In this document: piece by piece, positions 7,966 through 18,583 of the stretch
How positions within the stretch are numbered: position 1 is the first letter of the stretch
Layout of the letters: the number at the start of each line of letters is the position of its first letter
Assembly: GCA_947175205.1 (NCBI GenBank)
Contig: CAMWLS010000013.1
Coordinates: 1 to 55,011, forward strand
Direction: 5' to 3'
Length of the DNA: 55,011 bases
DNA from: an uncultured Porphyromonadaceae bacterium
Lineage (GTDB): Bacteria > Bacteroidota > Bacteroidia > Bacteroidales > Muribaculaceae
Translations under genes and position numbers: made by a program
Notes under the pieces: generated by a model
What the model saw: the letters and a program-made list of their open reading frames with translations, nothing else
The model's database searches: none
What the model was told of the DNA's origin: nothing

Positions 7966-8937
7966 TTAGTCCATAACGTGGCCGGCATTCTCTGATTCCT
8001 GAATCATGCGGTCATACTCATCGGGAGTGAGATCATTAAAATAATAATGTACGGGGTTCTGAGGTTCTCCATTCAGGCGCACTTCATAATGCAGGTGCGG
8101 GCCGGTGGATTTACCGGTATTTCCCACACGGCCTATAAGATCACCGCGTTTAACCGTCTGGCCGGGGCTCACCAGAATTTCTGAAAGATGAGCGTAGCGT
8201 GTGGTATAATTATAACCGTGGTCTATATCTATAAGGTTGCCATATGCAGAGCGCCACCCGGCATCTGTCACTTTACCGTTACCGGTGGCGTAAACAGGGG
8301 TGCCTATGGGAGCGGAGAAGTCCATGCCTTCATGGAACTTGGTGGTGCCGTAAACCGGATCACGCCTATAACCGTAACCGGAAGCCATGGCACGCATTTT
8401 ATTCTGGGAAACGGGCTGTATGGAAGGTATGCGGTCAGTACGGTCCTGCTGCTGGCCGGCCTGAGAGCGCAGATAATCATAAGATTTCACCTGTTTATAC
8501 ACCAGGCGGTCCAGGACGTCATATTTATCTTCCAGAAGGCGCAGGCGGTCATCTGCCGCCATGGAATCAAGCTCAGAATAAACGCGCTGGCGCTCCAGGC
8601 CGGCCAGGCGCTGCCCGGGGCTCAAGGGCTCAGTCTGCATGAGCACGCGGTAAAAGTTATTATCTCTCTCAGCAAGGTTATCCATTACGGCCAGGGCCTG
8701 GTCAGCACGCTTGTTGAGACGGTTTATCTGCTGCTGCATCTTCTCACTGTCAGAAGAATCAGCCGCATCAGTACCGCTGCGACTAAGGATGAGGAAGACG
8801 CCTACCACCACAGCACCGGAAAGTACACCCCACAGACACTGGCGCACCGCCGCCTTTATCCTATGGAGACGGTCAGGATAAACGCGCTCATAACTGTCAG
8901 TGCGTTCATTGTATCTAAAGTAAACTTTACGGCTCAT
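7966..8937 (-). CDS. M23-family peptidoglycan metallopeptidase, membrane-anchored
   Basis: This 323-aa protein has a short cytoplasmic N terminus, one membrane segment (about residues 36-52), a coiled-coil stretch (about 64-160) and a C-terminal LytM/M23 domain. The zinc site is visible: HxxxD at H202 and D206, and HLH at 281-283 with H283 as the likely ligand. H250 is a further catalytic His. It likely cuts peptide cross-links in the periplasm or activates amidases during growth or division. A -7-like TACTTTTG (minus strand, 8945-8952) lies 7 nt before the start, so the mRNA may be leaderless. Confidence 0.9.
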   Translation of the reverse strand: MSRKVYFRYNERTDSYERVYPDRLHRIKAAVRQCLWGVLSGAVVVGVFLILSRSGTDAADSSDSEKMQQQINRLNKRADQALAVMDNLAERDNNFYRVLMQTEPLSPGQRLAGLERQRVYSELDSMAADDRLRLLEDKYDVLDRLVYKQVKSYDYLRSQAGQQQDRTDRIPSIQPVSQNKMRAMASGYGYRRDPVYGTTKFHEGMDFSAPIGTPVYATGNGKVTDAGWRSAYGNLIDIDHGYNYTTRYAHLSEILVSPGQTVKRGDLIGRVGNTGKSTGPHLHYEVRLNGEPQNPVHYYFNDLTPDEYDRMIQESENAGHVMD

Positions 8938-9106
8938 TATTTTGCAAAAGTAACGAATTTAGATGACAAATCTCCCATGAGATAATGAAAAAAATAAGTA
9001 TCCGGGATGATACGCCCCAAGATGCCCATACTGAAATTTGTGAGAATGTCACTTTTGTTAAGTTGCTGTCTTCCCCTATTAGTTTTAATGTCCGGCTGAG
9101 GGTGAA

Positions 9107-9138
9107 TTTGCATAATACCTCTTTAATATGTATCTTTG
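9107..9138 (+). promoter_or_regulatory. Promoter of alaS
   Basis: TTTG (9107-9110), a 20-nt spacer and TATCTTTG (9131-9138) match the consensus. A TTG codon at 9136 in frame with alaS falls inside the -7 box, so it cannot be the start. This supports ATG at 9163. Confidence 0.75.
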
Positions 9139-9162
9139 CGCATTAATATTACAACATCAATA

Positions 9163-11805
9163 ATGAATAAAGAGAATATGCTTACTGCTAAAGAAATACG
9201 ACAGTCTTTTAAAGACTTCATGGAGTCAAAAGGACATCACATAGTGCCGTCTGCCCCCATGGTGATTAAGGATGACCCCACCCTGATGTTCACTAATGCA
9301 GGCATGAATCAGTTTAAAGATATCATTCTGGGAAACAAAGCTGCCAAGTATCAGCGTGTAGCTGACTCCCAAAAATGTCTGCGCGTGTCAGGCAAGCATA
9401 ATGATCTTGAAGAAGTGGGAATGGATACCTATCACCACACCATGTTTGAGATGCTTGGCAACTGGTCATTTGGGGATTACTTCAAGCAAGAGGCCATAGA
9501 TTTTGCATGGGAATATCTGGTGGATGTTCTGAAGCTGGACCCTTCACGCCTGTATGCCACAGTCTTTGAGGGTTCTCCGGAAGAGAATCTTTCACGCGAT
9601 GATGAAGCTGCCGCCATCTGGGAGCGGCATATGCCCAAAGATCATATAATCAACGGTAACAAGCATGATAATTTCTGGGAGATGGGTGACACCGGCCCCT
9701 GCGGTCCTTGCTCAGAGATACATATAGATTTACGTAGCGATGAAGAGCGCGCAGCCGTTCCGGGTGTCAGCCTGGTTAACCATGACCACCCGCAGGTCAT
9801 AGAGATATGGAACCTTGTATTCATGCAGTATAACCGCAAGGCTGACGGCAGCCTGGAGGGACTTCCTGCAAAGGTTATAGACACCGGCATGGGCTTTGAG
9901 CGCCTGTGCATGGCTCTGCAAGGGAAAACGTCAAACTATGACACTGATGTCTTTACACCCATGCTGGATAAGATTTCAGAGCTTTCAGGAATAAAATACG
10001 GTGCAGATGCAAAGTCTGACATTGCCATGCGTGTGATAGCTGACCATATCAGGACTATAGCTTTCTCCATAGCAGACAGCCAGCTGCCCGGAAATGCCAA
10101 GGCCGGATACGTCATCCGTCGTATTCTCAGACGCGCAGTGCGCTATGCTTATACCTTCCTTGGGCAGAAGAGCGCATTCATGTACCGTCTGGTGGACACT
10201 CTTATTGAGTCCATGGGCGATGCTTACTCTGAGCTCCCCGCCCAGCGCGAACTTATTATCAAGGTTATCAAGGAAGAGGAGGACGCATTCCTGCGCACTC
10301 TTGAAAACGGCATCAAGCTTCTGGACAGCGCCATTGAAAACGCAAAGGCAGGCGGCAAGACTGAAATTTCCGGACGTGAGGCATTTACTCTTTATGATAC
10401 TTACGGTTTCCCCCTGGACCTGACCCAGCTCATACTGACAGAACATGGGATGACCCTGAATCAAGAAGAATTTGACCAGGAGATGCAGGCACAGAAACAG
10501 CGCGCACGTAACGCTGCGGCTGTTGAGGCCACAGACTGGGTCACAGTGCGTCCCGGCGAGCAGGAATTTGTGGGATATGACCAGTTCTCCGTACCGGCGC
10601 ATATTCTCCGTTACCGTAAGGTTAAGCAGAAAAACAGAGAGTTTTACCAAATAGTCCTGGACCGTACACCTTTCTATGCAGAGATGGGTGGCCAGACCGG
10701 AGACCGCGGTACTCTGACTGACAATGTCACCGGAGAGACTGTAGAAATATATGACACCAAGCGTGAGAACGGCATGGGTGTACACCTGGTCTCCAAGCTG
10801 CCTGCAAATGTTGAAGCGGAATTCACAGCCACAATAGACTCCAAGGCACGTATGGCCACATCACGCAATCACACCGCCACTCACCTGCTTCACCATGCCC
10901 TGCGTCAGGTTCTGGGCACACATGTGGAGCAGAAAGGCTCATTTGTATCACCGGAGGTACTGCGTTTTGACTTCTCTCACTTCCAGAAAGTGACACCGGA
11001 GGAATTACGCAAGGTGGAACATCTGGCTAACGAGATGATACGTGAAGCCAGCGCACGTGATGAGCGCCGCAATGTACCCATAGCACAGGCACAGGAAATG
11101 GGAGCCATGGCCCTGTTTGGAGAAAAATACGGTGAGGAGGTACGTGTAATAAAATACGGTCCGTCAGTGGAACTTTGCGGCGGTACGCACGTGGACAACA
11201 CCGGTAATATAGGTATGGTGCGCATCATCTCAGAGAGCTCCATTGCCGCCGGCATACGCCGTATTGAGGCCATTACCGGTGAGGCTGTGGAAAACGCCAT
11301 GGATGAAATCAAGGATACTTTAAGCGAGATTTCAGCTCTGTTCAATAACGCACCGGACCTGCTGAACGCTCTCAAAAAGAGTGTTGAAGAAAATGCTGAC
11401 CTGCGCCGCCAGACTGAAGAGTTTATGGCAGAGCGCGTAAGGAATCTGGCAGCAGACCTGATACAGAAAGCCGTAAAGGTGGGTGACACAAAAATTGTGT
11501 CACTGCGCGGTGTGCGTGTTCCGGATGTTGTGAAAAACGTTGCTTTTGCTGTACGTGCGGCATCACCGGAAAACACAGCTTTCATTGCTGCCACCACAGA
11601 CCCCAACGGCAAGCCTCTGCTTACTGTAATGCTTACTGATGATCTGGTGGCAGCCGGTAAAAACGCAGCCGCAATGGTCCGCACAGCTGCTAAGGAAATA
11701 AAAGGCGGCGGCGGCGGACAGCCCGGATTTGCACAGGCCGGCGGTAAAGACAGTTCAGCCATTTCCAATGCCTTTGCTTCACTTGAAAATCAGGTAAAAG
11801 AATAA
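9163..11805 (+). CDS. alaS: Alanine--tRNA ligase
   Basis: This 880-aa protein is the usual length for AlaRS. It has the class II catalytic domain at the N terminus ([31 protein letters not shown]), a central tRNA-recognition part, the editing domain with HxxxH (TATHLLHH) and the CGGTH zinc motif, and a C-terminal domain ending in a [14 protein letters not shown] segment. It charges tRNA-Ala in the cytoplasm. The start at ATG 9163 is fixed by the promoter position. It overlaps the next gene by one base (TAATG). Confidence 0.97.
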   Translation: MNKENMLTAKEIRQSFKDFMESKGHHIVPSAPMVIKDDPTLMFTNAGMNQFKDIILGNKAAKYQRVADSQKCLRVSGKHNDLEEVGMDTYHHTMFEMLGNWSFGDYFKQEAIDFAWEYLVDVLKLDPSRLYATVFEGSPEENLSRDDEAAAIWERHMPKDHIINGNKHDNFWEMGDTGPCGPCSEIHIDLRSDEERAAVPGVSLVNHDHPQVIEIWNLVFMQYNRKADGSLEGLPAKVIDTGMGFERLCMALQGKTSNYDTDVFTPMLDKISELSGIKYGADAKSDIAMRVIADHIRTIAFSIADSQLPGNAKAGYVIRRILRRAVRYAYTFLGQKSAFMYRLVDTLIESMGDAYSELPAQRELIIKVIKEEEDAFLRTLENGIKLLDSAIENAKAGGKTEISGREAFTLYDTYGFPLDLTQLILTEHGMTLNQEEFDQEMQAQKQRARNAAAVEATDWVTVRPGEQEFVGYDQFSVPAHILRYRKVKQKNREFYQIVLDRTPFYAEMGGQTGDRGTLTDNVTGETVEIYDTKRENGMGVHLVSKLPANVEAEFTATIDSKARMATSRNHTATHLLHHALRQVLGTHVEQKGSFVSPEVLRFDFSHFQKVTPEELRKVEHLANEMIREASARDERRNVPIAQAQEMGAMALFGEKYGEEVRVIKYGPSVELCGGTHVDNTGNIGMVRIISESSIAAGIRRIEAITGEAVENAMDEIKDTLSEISALFNNAPDLLNALKKSVEENADLRRQTEEFMAERVRNLAADLIQKAVKVGDTKIVSLRGVRVPDVVKNVAFAVRAASPENTAFIAATTDPNGKPLLTVMLTDDLVAAGKNAAAMVRTAAKEIKGGGGGQPGFAQAGGKDSSAISNAFASLENQVKE

Positions 11806-12176
11806 TGAGACTTCACCACGCGGGAATAGCGGCCAATGACCTTGAGCTCCTCAGATACTGGTACATGCGTTATTTTGCCATGTCCAGTTCTGAGAAGTAT
11901 GAGTCAGAAGAAAAAGGGATAAGCTGTTATTTTCTTTCCTTTACAGAGGAAAATGTGCCTCAGCTGGAAATTATTTCTTATCACGGGGTCCATATTCCGC
12001 AGGGCCACGGTCATGTGGCCATCAGCGTAGGTTCACGTCAGGGAGTGGAATTTATGACTGAGCTGTTGCGCACTGACGGGAATAAAATAGTAAAAGAGCC
12101 CTCTGAGGCTCTCACCGGGACCTATATGGCAGCCGTTCTGGACCCGGAGGGCAACCGTGTGGAGATAACAGAGTGA
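11805..12176 (+). CDS. VOC (glyoxalase-like) family protein
   Basis: This 123-aa protein starts LHHAGIAANDLE and ends with DPEGNRVEITE, the typical ends of a single vicinal-oxygen-chelate module. The GHVAISVGS segment supplies a likely metal-binding His. The family includes glyoxalase I, dioxygenases and antibiotic-binding proteins, and the substrate cannot be assigned. It overlaps alaS by 1 nt and lies directly upstream of dxr, so it is probably co-transcribed with both. Confidence 0.8.
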   Translation: MRLHHAGIAANDLELLRYWYMRYFAMSSSEKYESEEKGISCYFLSFTEENVPQLEIISYHGVHIPQGHGHVAISVGSRQGVEFMTELLRTDGNKIVKEPSEALTGTYMAAVLDPEGNRVEITE

Positions 12177-12199
12177 ACCTGAATCAGGCCATATATCAG

Positions 12200-13381
12200 A
12201 TGGAAAACTCAGCGAAAATAAAGAATATAGCCGTCCTGGGCTCCACAGGTTCCATAGGGACCCAGACCCTTGACATAATTGAACGTCATCCGCAACTGTA
12301 CCGTGCCACCGTGCTGAGTGCAGGCCGCCAAGTGGATAAACTGATAGAGCAGTGCAAGCGCGTACATCCGGACGTTGCAATAATTGCTGACCATAAAGCT
12401 TACAGCACTCTTGCTGAGGCCTTACAGCCTCTGGGGATAACGTGCATGTGCGGAGAGGATTCCATGTGTGAGGCTGTATCCGCTGACAATGTGGACATGG
12501 TTTTAACAGCTACCGTGGGTTACAGCGGGTTAGCCCCGACAGTTGCCGCCATAGAGTCAGGAAAAGATATTGCACTGGCAAACAAAGAGACACTGGTAGT
12601 GGCCGGAGAATATATAACAGGGTTACTCAAAGACTCCTCAACGCGCATTTATCCCGTTGACTCAGAGCACAGTGCCATATACCAATGCCTTGTGGGGGAA
12701 GACCATGAGATGGTGGACAGCCTTCTGATTACAGCTTCCGGAGGGCCATTCCGTACGTGGGAGAAGGAGCGTATTGCAAAAGCCACGGCATCTGATGCGC
12801 TGAAACATCCCAACTGGAGTATGGGGGCGAAAATCACCATAGATTCCGCAACCATGATGAATAAGGCCTTTGAACTGATAGAGGCCCGATGGCTTTTTGA
12901 CATTGCCCCGGAACGGATTCATGCAGTGGTACATCCCCAGTCCATAATCCACTCCATGGTGCAGTTTAAAGACGGTGCAATAAAGGCGCAGTTAGGCGTC
13001 CCTGATATGCATCTTCCCATAGCATATGCACTGGGATGCGCTGAACGCATGCAGAACGCAGAGCGCCCGCTGTCACTCAAGGATATGGCATTGCTTACTC
13101 TTGAGAAGCCTGACACAGAGCGCTTCCCATGCCTGACGCTGGCTGATACAGCCATGGCACGCGGAGGCAACACCGCCTGTGTCATAAACGCCGCCAATGA
13201 AATAGCGGTGGACCTTTTCCTGAAGGGTAAATTAAGCTTTTACAATATCTATGAGTTAATTATGCGCACCCTGCAGGAGGTGTCGTTTATATCAACTCCG
13301 GATTACCAGGATTATGTGAATACTAATGCGGAAGCCCGCAGAGTTGCACTCACAATAGCTGAATCCGGCAAAATTTCATAA
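12200..13381 (+). CDS. dxr: 1-deoxy-D-xylulose 5-phosphate reductoisomerase
   Basis: This protein converts DXP to MEP with NADPH in the non-mevalonate isoprenoid pathway. The Rossmann motif is near the N terminus (IAVLGSTGSIGTQT). The catalytic/metal segment is YPVDSEHSA, and the substrate loop contains LITASGGPFR. Another conserved segment is GAKITIDSATMMNK. The 393-aa length fits the family. A GTG at 12173, overlapping the upstream stop, is in frame and would add nine residues. I prefer ATG 12200 because the conserved domain starts just after it. Confidence 0.96.
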   Translation: MENSAKIKNIAVLGSTGSIGTQTLDIIERHPQLYRATVLSAGRQVDKLIEQCKRVHPDVAIIADHKAYSTLAEALQPLGITCMCGEDSMCEAVSADNVDMVLTATVGYSGLAPTVAAIESGKDIALANKETLVVAGEYITGLLKDSSTRIYPVDSEHSAIYQCLVGEDHEMVDSLLITASGGPFRTWEKERIAKATASDALKHPNWSMGAKITIDSATMMNKAFELIEARWLFDIAPERIHAVVHPQSIIHSMVQFKDGAIKAQLGVPDMHLPIAYALGCAERMQNAERPLSLKDMALLTLEKPDTERFPCLTLADTAMARGGNTACVINAANEIAVDLFLKGKLSFYNIYELIMRTLQEVSFISTPDYQDYVNTNAEARRVALTIAESGKIS

Positions 13382-13401
13382 CAAATACTTCTGAGAAACT
13401 A

Positions 13402-14850
13402 ATGGAGATTTTCCTCATAAAAGCCGCTCAGCTTATAGTGGCACTGGTGATTCTGGTAACCATACATGAGTTTGGGCATTATCTGTTTGCACGAATATTC
13501 GGAATAAAAGTAAACCGCTTTTATCTGTTTTTTAATCCTTGCTTCTCCATTCTGAAATACAAGCCGTCTGAGGGTACCCTTCAGCTAATTGCCTGGAACA
13601 CGAAGGATGGTAAGGACAAAGCCCTTAAGACTTTCAGGGTGGGAAAGGCACATCCTGAGGCTCCTGATGCCAAACCCACATGGCGGAGCACTCTGTACGG
13701 GCTGGGATGGCTCCCTCTGGGCGGTTACTGTGATATAGCCGGCATGGTGGATGAGACCAAGAGCGCCAAAGACCTTGCCGCAGAGCCGCAGAGCTGGGAA
13801 TTCCGCTCAAAAAGTGCATATAAGCGCCTGATGGTGATGGTGGCCGGTGTATTGTTCAATTTCATTCTTGCTATTATTATATATGCCGGAATTGCTTTCC
13901 ACTGGGGTGACAAATACATAGCCTTTGAGGACATGACCGAGGGCATGGATTTCAGCCCTGAGATGCAGGCGGCAGGCTTCCATGACGGAGACAGGCTGAT
14001 AGCCATAGATGACAAGCCCATTGAGAGCCGTGACCCGTCCGTTGCATGGGACCTTATACAGGAAGGAACCAGAGTAAAGATACTGCGTGGTAAAGATACC
14101 ATGACAATAACCATTCCCGGTAGCCTTCTTGAGAAAGTGGCAGAAGCAGGAAATAACGGCGAAACTCCCATGAGCATACGCGTTCCTGTCCAGGTGCTGA
14201 AACTTGCTCCGGGAGAAGGCGCAGAAAAAGGCGGCATCCAGCCCGGTGACCGCATAGTAAAGATTGGCAATGACACTACTCCGTCAGTGGTCAGGGAATT
14301 CAAGGCCGCCCTTGAAAAAGCCAAGGGCACAACTGTGGATGTTACTGTGTTGCGCAATGGGAAAGAGATAAGCATGCCGGTGGAAATAAGCAAGGACGGG
14401 ACCATCGGAATCCAGATGGTTGCTCCCCAGGATATATTCAATACCCGGACTCAGTCATACAGCCTGCTGCAGAGCATTCCCCGCGGCTGGGAGATAGGCG
14501 TAAGTACCATGGGAACTTATATCTCTTCCCTGAAAATGCTCTTTACACCAACCGGGGCCAAGAGCCTGGGCGGTTTCGGCACTCTGGGAAGCCTGTTCCC
14601 TGAAAAATGGAACTGGTACACTTTCTGGCAGCTGACGGCTTTTCTTTCAGTGATTCTGGCATTTATGAACATACTGCCCATTCCCGGACTGGATGGCGGA
14701 CACACTCTCTTCCTACTGGTGGAGATGGTTACCCGCCGCAAGCCTTCTGAGAAATTCCTGGAGTACGCAAACATGGTGGGAATGGCTTTCCTCCTTCTGC
14801 TGCTTCTGTACGCTAACGCCAATGATGTTTTCCGTTTCCTCATTAAGTAA
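13402..14850 (+). CDS. rseP: RIP site-2 membrane metalloprotease RseP
   Basis: This 482-aa membrane protease has the zinc motif HEFGH at residues 22-26 in the first membrane segment. The third zinc ligand is in PIPGLDGGH near residue 430. Two PDZ-like regions lie between them (about residues 190-260 and 265-345; APGEGAEKGGIQPGDRIVKI is the clearer one). It cleaves membrane substrates such as anti-sigma factors or signal peptides within the inner membrane. The dxr-rseP order is common in bacteria, and the gap here is 20 nt. Confidence 0.95.
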   Translation: MEIFLIKAAQLIVALVILVTIHEFGHYLFARIFGIKVNRFYLFFNPCFSILKYKPSEGTLQLIAWNTKDGKDKALKTFRVGKAHPEAPDAKPTWRSTLYGLGWLPLGGYCDIAGMVDETKSAKDLAAEPQSWEFRSKSAYKRLMVMVAGVLFNFILAIIIYAGIAFHWGDKYIAFEDMTEGMDFSPEMQAAGFHDGDRLIAIDDKPIESRDPSVAWDLIQEGTRVKILRGKDTMTITIPGSLLEKVAEAGNNGETPMSIRVPVQVLKLAPGEGAEKGGIQPGDRIVKIGNDTTPSVVREFKAALEKAKGTTVDVTVLRNGKEISMPVEISKDGTIGIQMVAPQDIFNTRTQSYSLLQSIPRGWEIGVSTMGTYISSLKMLFTPTGAKSLGGFGTLGSLFPEKWNWYTFWQLTAFLSVILAFMNILPIPGLDGGHTLFLLVEMVTRRKPSEKFLEYANMVGMAFLLLLLLYANANDVFRFLIK

Positions 14851-14853
14851 ATA

Positions 14854-16068
14854 ATGAACACTGATAAAATTCCCACCGTAACCCTCAGAAAAGGGAAAGA
14901 AGAATCACTCAAGCGTTTTCATCCCTGGGTTTTCTCCGGAGCTCTGACTCATATGCCTTCAGCAGAAGAACTTGAAGAAGGTACTGTGGTCAAGGTTCTC
15001 AGTCATGACGGCCGTCTGATGGGAACGGGCCATTTCCAGATAGGCAGTATTGCCGTGCGGATGCTTGCTTTCCCTGATAAGGACGGTAAGTGCCCTCAGA
15101 TAGACGCCTCATATTTCAGAACAAGACTGGCTGAAGCATATAACCTACGCCGCACCCTGGGACTCAGCAGACCGGATAACAATGCTTACAGACTGGTACA
15201 TGGTGAGGGTGATTTCCTACCCGGACTGGTGGTGGATGTGTATGATGATACAGCGGTGATACAGGCTCACTCCGTGGGCATGCACTACGCCCGCGACATT
15301 GTTGCAGAGGAACTGACACGCTTACCGGATGCCGGAATCTCAAATGTTTACTATAAGTCTGAAACCACCCTACCCTTCAAGGCATCTCTTGACCCGCACA
15401 ACCAATATATAATTGGCTCTTACAAGGGCAATGTGGCTGTTGAGAACGGCCTTAAATTCAACATTGACTGGCTTCGCGGACAGAAAACCGGATTCTTTGT
15501 TGACCAACGTGATAACAGAAGCCTGCTGGAAAAGTACGCATACGGACGTAAGGTGCTCAACATGTTCTGTTACACGGGAGGATTTTCTGTCTATGCCATG
15601 CGCGGAGGCGCTCTGAGTGTGGACAGTGTGGACAGTAGTGCCAAGGCCATTGCTCTTACTGAGGCCAACATAAACCTTAATTTCCCGGATGATACCAGAC
15701 ACCGTTCATATGCTGAGGATGCATTCAAATATCTGGAGCGTATAGAGAAAGGGGCTTATGACCTGATGGTGCTGGACCCGCCCGCCTTTGCCAAACACCG
15801 CAGTGCTCTGGATAACGCTCTGCGCGGGTACAAACGTCTAAACGCCAAGGGAATTGAAAAAATTGCACACGGGGGAATCCTCTTTACCTTCTCATGTTCA
15901 CAGGCTGTCACAAAAGAACAGTTCCGTCTGGCTGTATTTTCTGCGGCAGCAATGACGGGAAGAAAGGTGCGTATTCTGCATCAGCTTCATCAGCCCGCTG
16001 ACCATCCCGTGAATATATATCATCCGGAGGGCGAGTATCTGAAAGGCCTGATTCTTTACGTGGAATAA
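14854..16068 (+). CDS. rlmI: Class I rRNA methyltransferase, RlmI (YccW) type
   Basis: This 404-aa protein has an N-terminal PUA-like RNA-binding domain (about residues 1-85; RFHPWVFSGAL) and a SAM-dependent methyltransferase domain. VLNMFCYTGGFSVYAMRGGA is the SAM-binding motif I and VLDPPAFAKH motif IV. In E. coli RlmI makes m5C1962 in 23S rRNA, and the same target is inferred here. The catalytic Cys is probably in FTFSCSQAV. It starts 4 nt after rseP, so it is in the same operon. Confidence 0.88.
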   Translation: MNTDKIPTVTLRKGKEESLKRFHPWVFSGALTHMPSAEELEEGTVVKVLSHDGRLMGTGHFQIGSIAVRMLAFPDKDGKCPQIDASYFRTRLAEAYNLRRTLGLSRPDNNAYRLVHGEGDFLPGLVVDVYDDTAVIQAHSVGMHYARDIVAEELTRLPDAGISNVYYKSETTLPFKASLDPHNQYIIGSYKGNVAVENGLKFNIDWLRGQKTGFFVDQRDNRSLLEKYAYGRKVLNMFCYTGGFSVYAMRGGALSVDSVDSSAKAIALTEANINLNFPDDTRHRSYAEDAFKYLERIEKGAYDLMVLDPPAFAKHRSALDNALRGYKRLNAKGIEKIAHGGILFTFSCSQAVTKEQFRLAVFSAAAMTGRKVRILHQLHQPADHPVNIYHPEGEYLKGLILYVE

Positions 16069-16093
16069 ACTCTCTAACACCATAAATAATAAC

Positions 16094-18100
16094 ATGCGAA
16101 AAATTACTGCCATGGCTACTGCAGCATTAATAGGTATCTCCACCTCAAGCATGTACGCCAATGAAGACAAAAATTTCAACTACGTGACTGACCGCTTCGC
16201 TGATATTGAAGTACTGCGCTACCAGGTACCCGGCTTCAATGAACTATCTCTGCAACAGAAAAAACTGGTTTACTATCTTACAGAAGCCGCCCTCTGGGGC
16301 CGCGACATTCTTTGGGACCAGAATTACAAGTATAATCTCCCTCTGCGTCAGATGCTGGAAGCTGTATATCTGAATTATGACGGTGACCGTAACTCTGATG
16401 AATACAAAGCTTTTGAAAAGTACCTGAAGCAGGTATGGTTTGCCAATGGTATTCACCATCACTATTCCAATGATAAGTTCACCCCTGAATTCTCGCGTGA
16501 ATTTCTGGAAAAGGAAGTGGCCAAACTGCCTGAGGGAGCGTATACGCCTGTGAAAGCTGAGATATTTGAGGCCATCTTTAATCCCGCTGTAGCAGCAAAG
16601 AAAGTAAATCAGGCAGCCGGAGAGGACCTTGTGGTCACTTCCGCCAACAACCTCTATGAAGGTGTGACTCAGCAAGAAGTGGAGGACTATTACAATGCTC
16701 TCAAAAATCCTTCAGACCCAACCCCCATTTCCTATGGTCTTAACACCCGTGTGGTAAAGGAGAACGGTAAGGTTACAGAGCAGGTATATAAGATTGGTGG
16801 CCTGTACGGTGAGGCCATTGAGAAAATAGTGGAAAACCTGAGCGAAGCCGCCAAGTATGCCGAGAATGACCGTCAGAAGGCCATCATTGAGGCTCTGATT
16901 GAATTCTACAAGAACGGAGACCTGAAGCAGTTTGACACATACAGCATACTGTGGGCTGAGGATACAGACTCACAGGTTGATTTTATAAACGGCTTCATAG
17001 AAAGCTATGGTGACCCCCTGGGTATGACCGGAGCATGGGAATCAATAGTAAACTTCAAGAATATACCGGCCAGCCACAGAACTGAGGTGCTCAGTAAATC
17101 AGCACAGTGGTTTGAGGACAATTCTCCCGTGGACAAAAGCTTTAAGAAAGATAAAGTAAAAGGCGTATCTGCCAAAGTCATTACTGCCGCCATTCTGGCA
17201 GGTGATTCCTATCCAGCAACACCCATAGGCATAAATTTACCTAATGCAAACTGGATTAGAGCTGCCCACGGCTCTAAGTCTGTGACCATTGAGAACATCA
17301 CTGACGCTTATGACAAGGCCTCACAGGGTAACGGATTCAATGAGGAATTTGTAATAGACCAGCCCACCACAGAGCTGCTGGAAAAGTATCTCTTCATTAC
17401 GGATAACCTGCACACAGACCTTCATGAGTGCCTGGGTCACGGTTCAGGTAAGCTTCTCCCAGGCGTTGACCCTGACGCGCTGAAGGCTCATGGTTCAACC
17501 ATAGAGGAGGCTCGCGCAGATCTCTTTGCACTCTATTATCTGGCTGACCCCAAGATGATAGAGCTGGGACTACTGGATAATCCTGATGCCTATAAAGCTG
17601 AATATTACAAGTACATCCTTAACGGAATGATGACACAGCTGATGCGCATTGAGCCGGGTAAGGACGTTGAGGAGGCGCACATGCGTAACCGTAAGCTGAT
17701 TGCAGAATGGGCTTATCGCCACGGTCAGAAGGATAATGTGATAGAACTTGTTAAGAAAGACGGCAAGACTTATATCAAGATAAATGATTATGAGGCACTC
17801 CGTAATCTCTTTGGCGAGCTGCTGGCTGAAATACAGCGTATCCGCTCTACCGGAGACTATCCGGCTGCGTGTGAGCTTGTGGAGGAATATGCCGTAAAGG
17901 TGGACCCTGCCATTCATAAAGAAGTTCTGGACCGTTACGCTCACCTGAATATTGCTCCCTATAAAGGTTTTGTTAACCCGGTTTACCATACTGTAAAGGA
18001 TTCTGACGGAAACATAACTGACATTCAGGTGACATACACTGAAGAATATCCAGAGCAGATGCTGCGCTATGGCCGTGAATATCCCGGTCTGACTCGCTGA
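16094..18100 (+). CDS. Secreted dipeptidyl-peptidase III-like M49 metallopeptidase
   Basis: This 668-aa protein has a signal peptide (cleaved near MYAN) and the M49 zinc motif HECLGH at residues 444-449. The second motif EEARAD is at 471-476. Classical DPP III has HELLGH and EECRAE, so the essential His and Glu residues are kept. Such proteins in Bacteroides are sometimes labelled dihydrofolate reductase, which nothing in this sequence supports. It should release dipeptides from peptide N termini in the periplasm. A terminator-like hairpin follows. Confidence 0.88.
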   Translation: MRKITAMATAALIGISTSSMYANEDKNFNYVTDRFADIEVLRYQVPGFNELSLQQKKLVYYLTEAALWGRDILWDQNYKYNLPLRQMLEAVYLNYDGDRNSDEYKAFEKYLKQVWFANGIHHHYSNDKFTPEFSREFLEKEVAKLPEGAYTPVKAEIFEAIFNPAVAAKKVNQAAGEDLVVTSANNLYEGVTQQEVEDYYNALKNPSDPTPISYGLNTRVVKENGKVTEQVYKIGGLYGEAIEKIVENLSEAAKYAENDRQKAIIEALIEFYKNGDLKQFDTYSILWAEDTDSQVDFINGFIESYGDPLGMTGAWESIVNFKNIPASHRTEVLSKSAQWFEDNSPVDKSFKKDKVKGVSAKVITAAILAGDSYPATPIGINLPNANWIRAAHGSKSVTIENITDAYDKASQGNGFNEEFVIDQPTTELLEKYLFITDNLHTDLHECLGHGSGKLLPGVDPDALKAHGSTIEEARADLFALYYLADPKMIELGLLDNPDAYKAEYYKYILNGMMTQLMRIEPGKDVEEAHMRNRKLIAEWAYRHGQKDNVIELVKKDGKTYIKINDYEALRNLFGELLAEIQRIRSTGDYPAACELVEEYAVKVDPAIHKEVLDRYAHLNIAPYKGFVNPVYHTVKDSDGNITDIQVTYTEEYPEQMLRYGREYPGLTR

Positions 18101-18119
18101 TAGGATATTTTAATAATAT

Positions 18120-18165
18120 AGACAGAGCCTGTGCGGAAACTTTCAGCGCGGGCTCTGTCTGTCTT
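18120..18165 (+). terminator. Intrinsic-terminator-like hairpin after the M49 peptidase
   Basis: AGACAGAGCC (18120-18129) pairs with GGCTCTGTCT (18151-18160), with further pairing inside, followed by GTCTT. It lies 20 nt after the stop codon. Confidence 0.65.
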
Positions 18166-18260
18166 ATGCTTATTCCCTAACAGTGTTTTGTGCCACAGGC
18201 ACAAAATCCTGCCATAAGGGAGCTGATGGTTCAGTATCAGTGTGACAATTTATGCTAATA

Positions 18261-18551
18261 TTATGCGTCCTTACTCTTCTCCAGCTGCTTAGCCACAGCA
18301 TCCAGAGCAACATCCACGGCTTCCTCAAAGGTATCAGCTGTCTTGGTTGCCACTACATCAGGCTTATCTGGTACAATAACCTTCACAACGGCCTCCTTAT
18401 TCATGGCAGACTCTGGCTTTACCACTTTCAGGTTTACATCCAGTACTGTTGCGTTCTCAAAATGACGGGCCAGCTTCTGGGCCTTCTTGTTTATAAAAGC
18501 GGTGAGACGTTCAGAAATCTCAAAATGAATGGCTTGAATACGTACTTCCAT
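18261..18551 (-). CDS. hpf: Ribosome hibernation-promoting factor HPF/RaiA
   Basis: This 96-aa protein matches the short HPF/YfiA family. It starts MEVRIQAIHFEISERL, has the KKAQKLARHF helix and ends DVALDAVAKQLEKSK. It binds the 30S subunit in stationary phase and blocks translation or promotes ribosome dimers. It is the last gene of rpsU-xerC-hpf, an order I recall as common in Bacteroidetes, so it likely shares transcription from the rpsU promoter. Confidence 0.93.
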   Translation of the reverse strand: MEVRIQAIHFEISERLTAFINKKAQKLARHFENATVLDVNLKVVKPESAMNKEAVVKVIVPDKPDVVATKTADTFEEAVDVALDAVAKQLEKSKDA

Positions 18552-18583
18552 AATCTTGCTTTTTTGTGGTTTATATTAGTTAT

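Noticed and set aside
9136..9162. TTG start for alaS
   Set aside because: The codon is inside the -7 promoter element, upstream of any possible transcript start.
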